DNA from: Afipia birgiae 34632
GTDB lineage: Bacteria > Pseudomonadota > Alphaproteobacteria > Rhizobiales > Xanthobacteraceae
Direction of reading: 5' to 3'
NCBI RefSeq assembly: GCF_000308295.2
Contig: NZ_HG326653.1
Span: 115,856 to 179,855 of the forward strand
Length of the DNA stretch: 64,000 nt
Shown: one piece after another, positions 34,226 through 43,094 of the stretch
How positions within the stretch are numbered: position 1 is the stretch's first letter
Layout: each line of letters begins with the position of its first letter
Notes under the pieces: model-generated
The model's input: the letters and a program-made list of their open reading frames with translations, nothing else
The model's database searches: none
What the model was told of the DNA's origin: nothing
Made by a program: the position numbers and the translations under genes

Positions 34226-35717
34226 AGGCGTGGCAGCACCCGCGAGCCAACGAGGTCCGAGGAGTTTACGCCGCGTTTTCGCGGCGGCGGCTCTATGCGC
34301 ATCGTTCGCTCTGAGCGCCTGCGGCGACCTTGGCCGATTCCAGACCGCATCGAACCCGAGCTTAGCACCCACAAAGCCGAACAAGCCCGCCGCCCAAACC
34401 CCGGCGACCGAACGCGAGCATAGCCGCATCCTCTCCTCCTATGGCGGATCCTATGACGATCCGCGACTGGAAGCCCTGATCACCAAATCCGTCGAGCGTC
34501 TCGTCGCGGCCTCAGAGCGGCCCGACCTCTCCTACAAAGTGACGATCCTGAATTCCGGCGCGGTCAACGCCTTCGCGCTCCCGACCGGACAGCTTTATGT
34601 CACGCGCGGGCTGATCGCGCTCGCCAGCGATACATCCGAGCTATCGTCCGTGCTGGCTCATGAAATGGCGCATGTGCTGGCCAAGCACGCTGCGATTCGC
34701 GAAGATCAGGCCAAGCAGGCCGCCGTCGTCACCCGCGTGGTCGCCGATATGGGCAGCGATCCCGACATGAGCGCGCTGGCGCTGGCGAAGACCAAACTGA
34801 CGATGGCGAGCTTCTCGCGCGCGCAGGAGTTCGAAGCCGACGGAATTGGCGTCGGCATCGCAGCGCGTGCCAAGTTCGATCCGTTTGGCGCATCTCGTTT
34901 CCTCACCGCGATGGAACGCAACGCCGCCCTGAAGGCAGGCCGCGCGCCCGCCGATCCCCGCTCGCTGGACTTCCTGTCGTCACACCCGGCGACACCGGAG
35001 CGGGTGCAGAACGCGCAGGCAAGCGCGCGTCAGTACTCGTCGCCGGAAGGCGGCGAGCGTGATCGCGATGCCTATCTCTCCGCGATCGATAATCTTGTTT
35101 ACGGCGAAGACCCCAGTGAAGGCTTTGTGCGCGGACGGCGTTTCCTGCATCCGAAGCTCGGCTTCACATTCCAGGTTCCGGACGGCTTCGTGCTTGAGAA
35201 CACCGCACAGGCGGTCGTCGGCGTGCGCGAAGGTGGCACGCAGGCGATGCGCTTCGACGTGGTGCGCGTTCCCGCAGAACAGACGCTTGGCGACTATCTC
35301 AACTCCGGCTGGATGGAGAATGTCGACAAGTCATCGACCGAGGACATCAGCATCAACGGCTTCCCGTCCGCGACTGCGACGGCCGGCGGCGATCAATGGC
35401 AGTTCAGAATATACGCGCTGCGGTTCGGCAGCGACGTCTACCGCTTCATTTTCGCAACAAAGAAGAAAACGCCGGAAAGTGATCGCGGCTTCCGCGACAC
35501 GGTGAATTCATTCCGGCGCCTGACGCTGGCCGAAATTCAGGCCGCCCGACCACTGCGAATCAAGGTCATCACCGCACAGCCTGGCGATACGGTGGAATCG
35601 CTCGCGCAGCGGATGCAGGGCGTCGATCGGCCGGTCGACCGATTCCGCGTCCTGAACGGCCTCGACGCCCGCTCGACGCTCAAGCCGCGCGAACGCGTAA
35701 AGATCGTGGTGGACTAG
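34212..35717 (+). CDS. M48-family metalloprotease lipoprotein with C-terminal LysM
   Basis: A 501-aa exported Zn protease of the Ste24p/BepA group. A lipobox LSAC places the lipidated Cys at residue 37, anchoring it in the inner or outer membrane facing the periplasm. The zinc motif HEMAH is at 150-154, and the third ligand Glu206 lies in 'SRAQEFEADGIG'. The central part (about 300-430) is an extra domain ('LHPKLGFTFQVPDGFVLENTAQAVVGVREGGTQAMRFDVV'), and a LysM-like peptidoglycan-binding module forms the last 50 residues ('IKVITAQPGDTVESLAQRM...LKPRERVKIVVD'). Relatives degrade misfolded outer-membrane proteins. The start ATG 34212 overlaps the nuclease gene; GTG 34230 is a possible alternative. 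Confidence 0.9.
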   Translation: MRVNRGVAAPASQRGPRSLRRVFAAAALCASFALSACGDLGRFQTASNPSLAPTKPNKPAAQTPATEREHSRILSSYGGSYDDPRLEALITKSVERLVAASERPDLSYKVTILNSGAVNAFALPTGQLYVTRGLIALASDTSELSSVLAHEMAHVLAKHAAIREDQAKQAAVVTRVVADMGSDPDMSALALAKTKLTMASFSRAQEFEADGIGVGIAARAKFDPFGASRFLTAMERNAALKAGRAPADPRSLDFLSSHPATPERVQNAQASARQYSSPEGGERDRDAYLSAIDNLVYGEDPSEGFVRGRRFLHPKLGFTFQVPDGFVLENTAQAVVGVREGGTQAMRFDVVRVPAEQTLGDYLNSGWMENVDKSSTEDISINGFPSATATAGGDQWQFRIYALRFGSDVYRFIFATKKKTPESDRGFRDTVNSFRRLTLAEIQAARPLRIKVITAQPGDTVESLAQRMQGVDRPVDRFRVLNGLDARSTLKPRERVKIVVD

Positions 35718-35740
35718 ATCTCGTCCAAGGATCGCTCAGT

Positions 35741-35771
35741 AAAAAGCCCGGCGCGACGCGCCGGGCTTTTT
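35741..35771. terminator. Bidirectional terminator between the M48 gene and carD
   Basis: A 31-nt near-perfect palindrome, AAAAAGCCCGGCGCG and its complement around a single central A. It has a T-run on both strands, so it can terminate the M48 transcript on the plus strand and the CarD transcript on the minus strand. Confidence 0.9.
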
Positions 35772-35794
35772 CATTCCAGTTATTCAAGACCCGA

Positions 35795-36727
35795 TCAGGC
35801 GGCTTCGTCGGCAGATACCGAGTCGTCGCCGTCGCCATCGTCCGAATCATCAGCCGACGCGTCCGCACCTGCGTCAGCATCCGCCTTGGCGCCGCGACGC
35901 GGGCTCTTGGCAAGGTTTGCTTCGATTTCCTTGACCGCTTCAGTCTCGGTAACGTGCTGAACGACAGCGATTTCGCGCGACAGGCGATCAAGCGCGGCTT
36001 CATAAAGCTGCCGCTCGCTGTAGGACTGCTCGGGCTGCGATTCGGAGCGGAACAGGTCGCGCACCACTTCGGCGATAGCGACGATGTCGCCCGAATTGAT
36101 CTTCGCTTCGTACTCCTGCGCGCGGCGCGACCACATGGTGCGCTTGATGCGCGCGCGACCCTTGAGGGTTTCGAGCGCGCGCTTGACGAGCGAGGGATCC
36201 GATAGCTTGCGCATGCCGACATTGGCGACCTTCGCCGTCGGCACCCGCAACGTCATCTTGTCCTTGATGAAGTTGATCACGAAAAGCTCAAGCCGCGCGC
36301 CTGCGATTTCCTGCTCTTCGATCGCGAGAATCTGGCCCACGCCGTGCGCCGGATACACCACGAATTCGTTGGTCTTGAATCCCTGACGCTGGGTCAAAGG
36401 CTTCTTCGGCTCCTCCACGCGCGGCGCAGCAGCAACCGGCTTCGCGGCAGGCTTGCCGGCAACGGTTTTCACAGGGGCCTTGGGGGCAGCAGGCTTCGTC
36501 ACCGTCTTCGAAGGCTTCGCAGCGGACTTTGCGGGGGCCTTCGCGGACGTCTTTGCAGTTTTTTTGTTAGGCATTGTGCTTCTTTTGTTTTTTGAGGGTG
36601 TAGCGGACGCGCGAGCATCCTTCTTGGACGCGCTGCGGCTCGCCGCGAGCGTCTTTTTAGTGCCCTTATCCTTGGAACCCTTGTTGCTGATTTTGGAGTT
36701 CTTTTTATGACGCAATTTGTCTGACAC
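35795..36727 (-). CDS. carD: CarD-family transcription regulator with long basic N-terminal tail
   Basis: Up to 310 aa (GTG 36727) or 259 aa (ATG 36574). The CarD/CdnL RNA-polymerase-interacting domain starts near residue 118 ('KTNEFVVYPAHGVGQILAIEEQEIAGARLELFVINFIKDKMTLRVPTAKVANVGMRKL') and is followed by the helical DNA-contacting domain ('LKGRARIKRTMWSRRAQEYEAKINSGDIVAIAEVVRDLFR...YSERQLYEAALDRLSREIAVV'). The N-terminus is Lys/Ala/Pro-rich, like a histone tail, and the C-terminus is very acidic (Asp/Ala repeats). CarD binds the RNAP beta subunit and stabilises open complexes at rRNA and other promoters. The start is unclear: the upstream 51 residues remain lysine-rich and open, but ATG 36574 has only a weak AGAAG upstream. 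Confidence 0.88.
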   Translation of the reverse strand: MSDKLRHKKNSKISNKGSKDKGTKKTLAASRSASKKDARASATPSKNKRSTMPNKKTAKTSAKAPAKSAAKPSKTVTKPAAPKAPVKTVAGKPAAKPVAAAPRVEEPKKPLTQRQGFKTNEFVVYPAHGVGQILAIEEQEIAGARLELFVINFIKDKMTLRVPTAKVANVGMRKLSDPSLVKRALETLKGRARIKRTMWSRRAQEYEAKINSGDIVAIAEVVRDLFRSESQPEQSYSERQLYEAALDRLSREIAVVQHVTETEAVKEIEANLAKSPRRGAKADADAGADASADDSDDGDGDDSVSADEAA

Positions 36728-36982
36728 AGCGCCTATGCGTGGAAACCGCCACGCCCCTGTTCAATGGTTTCTCGGGAACCCATCGGGGCCCTAAACATGG
36801 GGCAAAAAGGGTTCGGCTTTAGAATGTGCCCAAAATAGCACATTTCCCGCAAAAATCAATGATTTATGGACTGCGGCGCGCGTTTGGCGGCCTCAGCGGC
36901 AACATTCCTCACCGGTAGGGTTAAAAGTTATCCGCAGTCGAGGGGCCCGCTGGCTCCGGCCTGACGGCTCCAGCAGGCTTAA

Positions 36983-37321
36983 TCAGTCGCCGGAACCCGG
37001 CTTGGCAGAAAAATATTTGTCGAATTTGCCCTCGACGCCGTCAAATTCCTTGGCGTCGTCCGGCGCGTCTTTTTTCTGGGTGATGTTCGGCCACGACTTG
37101 GCGTATTCCGCATTCACCTCGAGCCATTTCTCAAGGCTTGGCTCGGTATCGGGCTTGATCGCATCGGCAGGGCATTCCGGCTCGCAGACACCGCAGTCAA
37201 TGCATTCATCCGGGTGGATCACCAGCATGTTTTCGCCCTCGTAGAAGCAATCCACGGGGCAAACTTCCACGCAGTCCATGTACTTGCACTTGATGCAGTT
37301 TTCAGTGACGACGTACGTCAT
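36983..37321 (-). CDS. fdxA: Ferredoxin FdxA, [3Fe-4S][4Fe-4S] type
   Basis: A 112-aa soluble electron carrier. Cysteines at 9, 12, 17, 21, 25, 40, 43, 46 and 50 give the seven-iron pattern: Cys9-x7-Cys17 with the 'CPVDC' segment and C-x2-C-x2-C-x3-C-P for the [4Fe-4S] cluster. The long C-terminal tail after '[33 protein letters not shown]' is characteristic of the FdxA (Azotobacter FdI-like) family. ATG 37321 is the family start with GGAG about 6 nt upstream; the open frame to 37342 is an artefact. It lies 92 nt downstream of the S4 protein gene, between carD and the helicase cluster. Confidence 0.95.
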   Translation of the reverse strand: MTYVVTENCIKCKYMDCVEVCPVDCFYEGENMLVIHPDECIDCGVCEPECPADAIKPDTEPSLEKWLEVNAEYAKSWPNITQKKDAPDDAKEFDGVEGKFDKYFSAKPGSGD

Positions 37322-37413
37322 CCAAGGCTCCGGAAGGTCCAATTTTCAGGTTTGGCGTAGCGCAGGACGTGCGGCGCTGCAAGAGACGCCGTCATGCGAC
37401 TATCTGCAACTAG

Positions 37414-37683
37414 TCATTCCGGGAACGATTGCAAATCGAGGTAAATGGTCCGCGCAGCGGCAGCGTCTCCGCGCCGGTCCGTAAATCCAGTGATCTTCAG
37501 AATACGCACCCGGCTGTCGAGCGCGATGGTCAGCACCTCACCCGCCTTCACAGCATGCCCCGGCGATGTCTGACGTGCTCCGTTGATCCGGACGCGGCCA
37601 TTGGCGACGAGGGCCGCAGCATCCGTCCGGGTTTTCACCACCCGCGCATGCCACAGCCACTTGTCGAGGCGCTGCCGATCCAA
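37414..37683 (-). CDS. S4-domain RNA-binding protein (Hsp15/HslR-like)
   Basis: An 89-aa protein made almost entirely of an S4 domain: 'QRLDKWLWHARVVKTRTDAAALVANGRVRINGARQTSPGHAVKAGEVLTIAL' (residues 4-55). E. coli Hsp15 (HslR) binds 50S subunits with attached nascent chains and rescues stalled ribosomes; this homologue is shorter but keeps the core. It probably starts at TTG 37683, because there is no ATG or GTG between the preceding in-frame stop and the conserved 'RQRLDKWLWHAR', and AAGGA lies about 12 nt upstream. That region is 8 nt beyond the stop of the helicase gene, so the two are translationally coupled. Confidence 0.85.
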   Translation of the reverse strand: MDRQRLDKWLWHARVVKTRTDAAALVANGRVRINGARQTSPGHAVKAGEVLTIALDSRVRILKITGFTDRRGDAAAARTIYLDLQSFPE

Positions 37684-37691
37684 GCTTGAGA

Positions 37692-40600
37692 TTATTCCTT
37701 GCGGTTACCTGCCAGCTGTTCCTTGAGCGCCGCCAGCTTTGCGAAAGGCGAGTTCGGATCTGCGGGGCGATCGCGTTCGCGCGGAGTGGCACTGGTCGCG
37801 TAGGTCCGGAGCGCGCCGCCACTGCGGTCGCGATCGTCCTTGCGCCCGTCCCGGCCGCGCTTGTCGAACTTGCCCTTGCCGCGATCCTGATTGCGGTCCT
37901 TGCCCTTGAAGTGTTCACGCGGCGGCCGGCCGCCCCTGTCGTCGCGCGGCGGGCGCGCCTGCGCTGCATCAGCGCCTTCTGCGGCAACAGCCGGAGCATC
38001 ACCGCGTGGACGGCGATGCTCATTGCTGCGATCACGGCGATGACGGCCATGTCGCTCGCGCTTGTCAGCATCGGTAGCAGCTTCACCTTCGGCTGCCGGC
38101 GCGGCGGATTTATCCGGACCCTTGTAGCGGCTGCGGTCATGACGCGGCCGGCGCTCGTCGGAACGCCCGCCCGGCCGCCAGACTTCGACCAGCACCGGTT
38201 CTGCTGAAACAGTCGCCTCAGTTGCAGCCTGATCGGGAGCAACCTCGCCAGCAGGAGCTTCAACCGCCGCCGCCTCAGTGACGTCGGCCACAACAGCAGG
38301 CGTATCAGCGACAACAGCTTCCACAGCGGGTTCGGACGATTCCGATGGCGGAGCGAAATTCACTTCGGGCAAGCGCGAAGCGGACGCATCCGCAACCACC
38401 GCCCCGTCAGGTACCGCGGCGTCGTTGGTGATGTCAGCGACCGAATCCGTTGCCGCGGCAACTTCGGGTTCGGCGACAATCGCCTCAGATGCCGAAGGCG
38501 TTTCGGCTGCTTCAGGGAGCGCGTCAGCCACGGTTTCCGCAGCGATGGGCGGCGCAACCTCGACCGGCAGCGGCGGCCGCCTTTCCATGCGGTAGCCGAG
38601 CGCCTTCAGGATCGAGGCGAAATCGTCACCAGCCGAACCGGTCAGCGACGTCATGGCCTGCGTCGCAATGAATGAGCGGCCATCGAATGCGCCCGCGGGC
38701 TTGTCGCCCGATGAGCCGGGGCGCCATGACAGCGCGGGACGAATAAGGTCGGCAAGACGCTCCAGAATATCGACGCGCACTGCGCGATCGCCGCACAGCT
38801 TGTAGCCGAGCGTCCGGTAAGCCTCCTGATCGAGCGCCCTGTCGGCGGGAAACGACGTGCGTCCGCTGGCGGCCAGATGTTGCCCGCCGGTCAGCGCCGA
38901 CCAATCCACGTTGTCGCGCTTCAGCGCCCACAGCAGCGACGCAAGTCCGCGCGCCGCAGGCTTCAGCAGCGCGGGAAGGAAAATGTGATAGGCGCCGAAA
39001 CGAACGCCGTACTTGCGCAGGCTTGCGCGCGACGGCTGGTCGAGGTCCTTCATCTCCGTGGCGATCTTCGACCGTTCCAGCACACCGAGCGCTTCGATCA
39101 GCTGGAAGGCGATGCCACGCCCGATACCGGTAATGTCTTCGGCCTTCGACAGTTCGAACATCGGGCCGAGAATTTTTTCGATATGTGTCTTGAGCCACAG
39201 ATCGAGCCGCGCCTGCACAGCCTCGCGCGACGGGCCGGTCAGGCGCTCGTCGGCGATGATGCGGATACGGGGGTGCAGCACATCGTCGGCTGCGACCAGC
39301 TTGGCAACGGCATCGCCGGTCCAGCGCAAGGTCCCATCGGACGCCAGCACGAACTGATCGTCCGGCGCCTTCGCAAGCTTTTCGGCGCGCGCGTCGATCT
39401 CGCCCGCCAGCGCCTTCAGAGCAGCAGCCTGCAAGGCCTTGGCATCGGAGCCCGCCTCAGCCGACTCCGGCGCGAACATGAATCCATCGAGACGGCCAAT
39501 CATATGGCCCTCTACGATCACTTCGCCCGTCTTCCCAATCTCAGTATTCAGCATCGTGTTTTCCCGCAAGCGCCGCATCAATACACTGGTCCGGCGATCA
39601 ACGAAACGCTCAGTTAGCCGTTCATGCAGGGCATCTGACAATTTATCCTCGACAGCGCGGGCAATCGCCTGCCAGCGCTCGGGGTCCACCAGCCAATCGG
39701 GACGATTTGCCGCGAATGTCCAGGTCCGGATCTGCGCGATCCGCGCAGATAATGTGTCGATATCACCATCAGTGCGGTCGGTTTGCGCGATCTGGGCCTC
39801 GAACCAATTGTCCGGAATCCGGCCCTTTCGCATCAAAAACCCGTACAGCGTGGTGACAAGCTCGGCGTGGGCCGCAGGCGACAGCTTGCGGTAGTCGGGG
39901 ATCTGGCAGGCCTCCCACAGCCGCTCGACGGCGGCAGCGCCCTTTGCCATGTCCCGGACGTCCTCGTCGCGTGCGGCATGGTCGAGCACGCGGATATCCT
40001 CGGCAATCGGCGCACGTGTCAGCGCTTCGTGGTTCGGGACAAGCGCGAGCGACACCTGGAGCGCGCCCAGCGACGAGAAATCCAGCCGCGTGTTCCGCCA
40101 TTGCAGCATCTTGACGCTGTCGAAGGTGTGGTTCTGGAGCGCATTGACCAGTTCGGGCTCGAACGGCGCACAGCGTCCCGTGGTTCCGAATGTCCCATCA
40201 CGCGTGGCGCGGCCGGCGCGGCCCGCGATCTGCGCAAATTCAGAAGGGGTCAGCCGGCGGAACTGATAGCCGTCGTATTTGCGGTCTGATGCAAAGGCGA
40301 CGTGATCGACGTCGAGATTGAGCCCCATCCCCACCGCATCGGTCGCCACGAGGTAATCGACGTCGCCAGACTGGAACATTTCCACCTGGGCATTGCGCGT
40401 ACGCGGGGACAAAGAGCCCAATACCACAGCGGCCCCGCCATGCTGACGCCGGATCAGTTCGGCGATGGCGTAAACCTCGTCGGCGGAGAATGCGACAATC
40501 GCAGTGCGCCGCGGCTGCCGCGTGATCTTGCGGTCACCGGCAAATTCGAGCTGCGACAGCCGTGGCCGCGTGACGATATTGGCACCGGGCAACAAACGCT

Positions 40601-41039
40601 CGATGATCGGCCGCATGGTAGCCGCACCCAGCAGCAGGGTTTCGTCCCGCCCGCGCCGGTTCAGAATCTTGTCGGTGAAAACGTGACCGCGCTCCAGATC
40701 AGCGGCGATCTGGATCTCATCCACCGCGAGAAACGACACATCGAGATCGCGCGGCATCGCCTCGACCGTGGAGACCCAGTACCGCGCCCGCGGCGGCTTG
40801 ATCTTCTCTTCGCCGGTAATCAGCGCAACCGCGTCAGCTCCGGCCCGCGCGGCAATCTTGTTGTAGACCTCGCGCGCCAGCAGACGCAGCGGCAGACCGA
40901 TAATGCCAGAGGAGTGAGCCAGCATCCGCTCGATAGCGAGATGGGTCTTGCCAGTGTTTGTCGGGCCCAGCACTGCCGTAACACCGGCTCCGGGAGCACG
41001 CTCATTCGAAAACAGCGGAGCAGAGGACGACAAGGGCAT
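37692..41039 (-). CDS. SUV3/MgpS-type helicase with long charged C-terminal tail
   Basis: An 1115-aa superfamily 2 helicase. Motif I GPTNTGKT is at residues 25-32, motif II VDEIQ at 106-110, and motif VI 'AQIAGRAGRATRDG' lies near 270-285. A central region with 'LGPMFELSKAEDITGIGRGIAFQLIEALGVLERSKI' is specific to the SUV3-like group that occurs in alphaproteobacteria and mitochondria (RNA degradosome partner). The last roughly 290 residues are Ala/Val/Glu-rich, then Arg/Asp/Gly-rich ('DERRPRHDRSRYKGPDKS', 'HRRDRSNEHRRPRGD'), an intrinsically disordered RNA-binding-like tail. The start is ATG 41039; a GTG at 41063 adds 8 residues and cannot be excluded. It is upstream of and coupled to the S4 protein. 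Confidence 0.9.
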   Translation of the reverse strand: MPLSSSAPLFSNERAPGAGVTAVLGPTNTGKTHLAIERMLAHSSGIIGLPLRLLAREVYNKIAARAGADAVALITGEEKIKPPRARYWVSTVEAMPRDLDVSFLAVDEIQIAADLERGHVFTDKILNRRGRDETLLLGAATMRPIIERLLPGANIVTRPRLSQLEFAGDRKITRQPRRTAIVAFSADEVYAIAELIRRQHGGAAVVLGSLSPRTRNAQVEMFQSGDVDYLVATDAVGMGLNLDVDHVAFASDRKYDGYQFRRLTPSEFAQIAGRAGRATRDGTFGTTGRCAPFEPELVNALQNHTFDSVKMLQWRNTRLDFSSLGALQVSLALVPNHEALTRAPIAEDIRVLDHAARDEDVRDMAKGAAAVERLWEACQIPDYRKLSPAAHAELVTTLYGFLMRKGRIPDNWFEAQIAQTDRTDGDIDTLSARIAQIRTWTFAANRPDWLVDPERWQAIARAVEDKLSDALHERLTERFVDRRTSVLMRRLRENTMLNTEIGKTGEVIVEGHMIGRLDGFMFAPESAEAGSDAKALQAAALKALAGEIDARAEKLAKAPDDQFVLASDGTLRWTGDAVAKLVAADDVLHPRIRIIADERLTGPSREAVQARLDLWLKTHIEKILGPMFELSKAEDITGIGRGIAFQLIEALGVLERSKIATEMKDLDQPSRASLRKYGVRFGAYHIFLPALLKPAARGLASLLWALKRDNVDWSALTGGQHLAASGRTSFPADRALDQEAYRTLGYKLCGDRAVRVDILERLADLIRPALSWRPGSSGDKPAGAFDGRSFIATQAMTSLTGSAGDDFASILKALGYRMERRPPLPVEVAPPIAAETVADALPEAAETPSASEAIVAEPEVAAATDSVADITNDAAVPDGAVVADASASRLPEVNFAPPSESSEPAVEAVVADTPAVVADVTEAAAVEAPAGEVAPDQAATEATVSAEPVLVEVWRPGGRSDERRPRHDRSRYKGPDKSAAPAAEGEAATDADKRERHGRHRRDRSNEHRRPRGDAPAVAAEGADAAQARPPRDDRGGRPPREHFKGKDRNQDRGKGKFDKRGRDGRKDDRDRSGGALRTYATSATPRERDRPADPNSPFAKLAALKEQLAGNRKE

Positions 41040-41390
41040 GATCAGAAAGTCCGCATGACGCACACGACGCGGACGCCGCAGCCAGTTTGAAGGAAGTGTC
41101 TCACAATGCGACGGTTTTCACGCCTCAACTTAAGATTTGGAACGGTTAAGGAACGAAAGAAGCCCGAATCGCTGACTCGCGGTGTGAATGTCGTGCTCCC
41201 CTCAACATGTCGCACAATCCGTCGGCCGACGATACTATATGGGGTTTGAAGATACTCCGCGCATGCCGCGATCGGGATGAAATCGTTAAATCCGGAGTCG
41301 AATCGGATTGGCCCGAGAGTCAACACGATTCATGGTGAGAATCTCGACTGAATCAGCGCGCGGGGTGGCCGCAGACCCGGACCGATCGGG
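41040..41390. other. Non-coding stretch between the helicase start and the DUF3108 gene
   Basis: About 350 nt with no gene I can support. It holds the helicase promoter region (minus strand) and the 3' flank of the DUF3108 gene. I see no convincing hairpin terminator, repeat or known operator. Confidence 0.4.
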
Positions 41391-42257
41391 TCAGTTCGTC
41401 GAGTTCGTCTTGGCGGTCTTCTGCACCGAAACGAATTCCGTCGCTTCGATCATGCCGGTGCCGAGCGGCGTCGGGATGGTGATCCGGAAAGGCGCCAGCA
41501 CGCGCGTTCCGGCAATCGGTGCAAACCAGATTTCCATGTTGCGCTGGGCCGCGACGTATTTGATCGAGACACGATCCGGAACGTAGCCCGCGATCGGCGT
41601 GAAATAGACCGCACAGACCACGACCGGCCCGTGATAGCCCCTTTCGGCCTTGACCGTTTCCATGCGCTTGTAGTCGAGCCGCAGATCGTAGCGCATCCTG
41701 CCATCGAACACCGACAGCGTCCTGCGGCAAGCTTCGGGACCAACCGGATCGCCGGTGCCGGCGACCTTGAGAAGCGAGCCCGTCATCGGATCGAGCACGT
41801 TACGGCGATGCGCGTCCGTGACCGGAATACGATCCGGACTTTCCGGCGGCTGCGGCTCGATAGCGGAGTCTTTGACGTTGCCACCGCCCAGCGCGATACG
41901 GATAACTTCGGCTTTCTTTCCGTAATTGACAGTCGACACGTAGCTCAACGGAGCGAGTTGACCTGCCGCAATGCGGCCCTGCGCAGTACCTGTGCCGTTG
42001 CCGCCGCCGATCGATTTCATCAGCCCCGTGGTGGCGCCGCTCACCGCCGCCGAATACTGATCCTCGGAGATATCGACGATCCAGGCGCCTTTGCCAATCG
42101 GAAGCCCGGCCAGCGAGGCCTCATACTTGGCGTCCAGGCGGCCCTGGGCACTCGCAGGCACGACCAAGGCCGCGCAGAGCGCAAGCGCCCACGGCACGCA
42201 AAGCCCGAGCCTTGCGATCCGCAAGCGTTTCCAAGCGAATTTTGGGAACCGGGGCAT
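41391..42257 (-). CDS. Exported DUF3108-domain protein
   Basis: A 288-aa protein from ATG 42257 (a GTG at 42281 would add 8 residues). The signal peptide ends near residue 38 ('LALCAALVVPASAQG'). The DUF3108 core has 'LDAKYEASLAGLPIGKGAWIVDISEDQYSAAVSGATTGLMKSIGGGNGTGTAQGRI' (about 41-96) and continues through 'YHGPVVVCAVYFTPIAGYVPDRVSIKYVAAQRNMEIWFAPIAGTRVLAPFRITIPTPLGTGMIEATEFV'. The family is periplasmic, with a beta-rich lipocalin-like fold predicted; its ligand is unknown. Monocistronic, divergent from rpmB with 359 nt between. Confidence 0.82.
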   Translation of the reverse strand: MPRFPKFAWKRLRIARLGLCVPWALALCAALVVPASAQGRLDAKYEASLAGLPIGKGAWIVDISEDQYSAAVSGATTGLMKSIGGGNGTGTAQGRIAAGQLAPLSYVSTVNYGKKAEVIRIALGGGNVKDSAIEPQPPESPDRIPVTDAHRRNVLDPMTGSLLKVAGTGDPVGPEACRRTLSVFDGRMRYDLRLDYKRMETVKAERGYHGPVVVCAVYFTPIAGYVPDRVSIKYVAAQRNMEIWFAPIAGTRVLAPFRITIPTPLGTGMIEATEFVSVQKTAKTNSTN

Positions 42258-42616
42258 GTCCACCGACGAAAATCCTTGCACGCAATGACCGGCGATTGAC
42301 CGGCGCCCCGGGGCACGGCGTCGGCGGGACGGCTATCCCGCATAGGCCGCGAAAGTTGATATCGAAAGCCTGTGTTAGCTTGTCTGGTCAGGGATTACGT
42401 CGATTATATGTTAGGAAATCACTGGTTTAACGGGGAAAATTGTCATTTTTGCCGACGGATGCCTGCTCCCCGACCTGCAGATAAGTTGCTGAAATCGCCT
42501 CCCAACCTTGACGCTAGGCGGCTAGCCCCTTATAGCTCCGCCGTTCCTGAAATGGACGGTTTCAAACCCCCACGCGACCCCTCTCTGGCGGTCCGGGGCG
42601 ACACAAGGATTTCGCC
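42258..42616. other. Non-coding region between DUF3108 gene and rpmB
   Basis: 359 nt with no supported gene. It contains divergent promoter regions. The AT-rich stretch around 42390-42460 is the best place for the rpmB promoter, and AAGGA lies 7 nt before the rpmB ATG at 42617. No riboswitch or hairpin is evident. Confidence 0.4.
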
Positions 42617-42910
42617 ATGTCTCGGCGCTGCGAATTGACGGCCAAGGGCCCTCAGGTTGGCCACAAGGTCAGCCACTCGAACCACAAGACCAAGCGCCGG
42701 TTTCTGCCGAACCTGTGCAACGTCACCCTGATCTCGGACACGCTCGGCCGCTCGGTGCGCCTGCGTGTTTCGACCAACGCGCTGAAGTCGGTCGACCACC
42801 GCGGCGGCCTCGACGCGTTCCTGACCAAGGCAAGCGCAGGCGACCTCTCGCCGAAGGCACTGGAGCTGAAGCGCCAGATCGAAAAGAAGAAGCTCGCCGC
42901 AGCGAGCTGA
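42617..42910 (+). CDS. rpmB: 50S ribosomal protein L28
   Basis: A 97-aa ribosomal protein with the L28 signature '[33 protein letters not shown]' at the N-terminus, then '[26 protein letters not shown]' and a lysine-rich C-terminus '[16 protein letters not shown]'. AAGGA precedes the ATG and a strong terminator follows at 42936, so it is a single-gene transcript. It is longer than E. coli L28 (78 aa) by the usual alphaproteobacterial C-terminal extension. Confidence 0.97.
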   Translation: MSRRCELTAKGPQVGHKVSHSNHKTKRRFLPNLCNVTLISDTLGRSVRLRVSTNALKSVDHRGGLDAFLTKASAGDLSPKALELKRQIEKKKLAAAS

Positions 42911-42935
42911 TTGTTTCGATCTGCAGCAGGTTTTC

Positions 42936-42972
42936 AAAAGGCCGGGTTTTTTGCCCGGCCTTTTTGTTTTTT
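42936..42972 (+). terminator. Terminator of rpmB
   Basis: The stem AAAAGGCCGGG (42936-42946) / CCCGGCCTTTT (42954-42964) with a T-rich loop is followed by a long T-tract (TTGTTTTTTT). It lies 26 nt after the stop codon. Confidence 0.92.
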
Positions 42973-42994
42973 TGGCAGCCCCTACCCAACCCTT

Positions 42995-43082
42995 CGTCAT
43001 TGCGAGGAGCGAAGCGACGAAGCAATCCAGTTCTTTATGGATGAACATCATCCTGGATTGCTTCGCTCCGCTCGCAATGACG
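42995..43082. repeat. Interspersed palindromic repeat (CGTCATTGCGAG type)
   Basis: The arms start CGTCATTGCGAG (42995) and end CTCGCAATGACG (43082), enclosing GAAGCAATCCAG / CTGGATTGCTTC (about 43019-43064). The left arm is 36 nt and the right 30 nt, the difference being a 6-nt duplication (GCGACG-like), with a 22-nt loop. This kind of sequence is a well-known short repeat in Bradyrhizobium and other alphaproteobacterial intergenic regions; I cannot count copies here. It lies between the rpmB terminator and the convergent phytase-like gene. Confidence 0.8.
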
Positions 43083-43094
43083 AGGAGGGAACAT

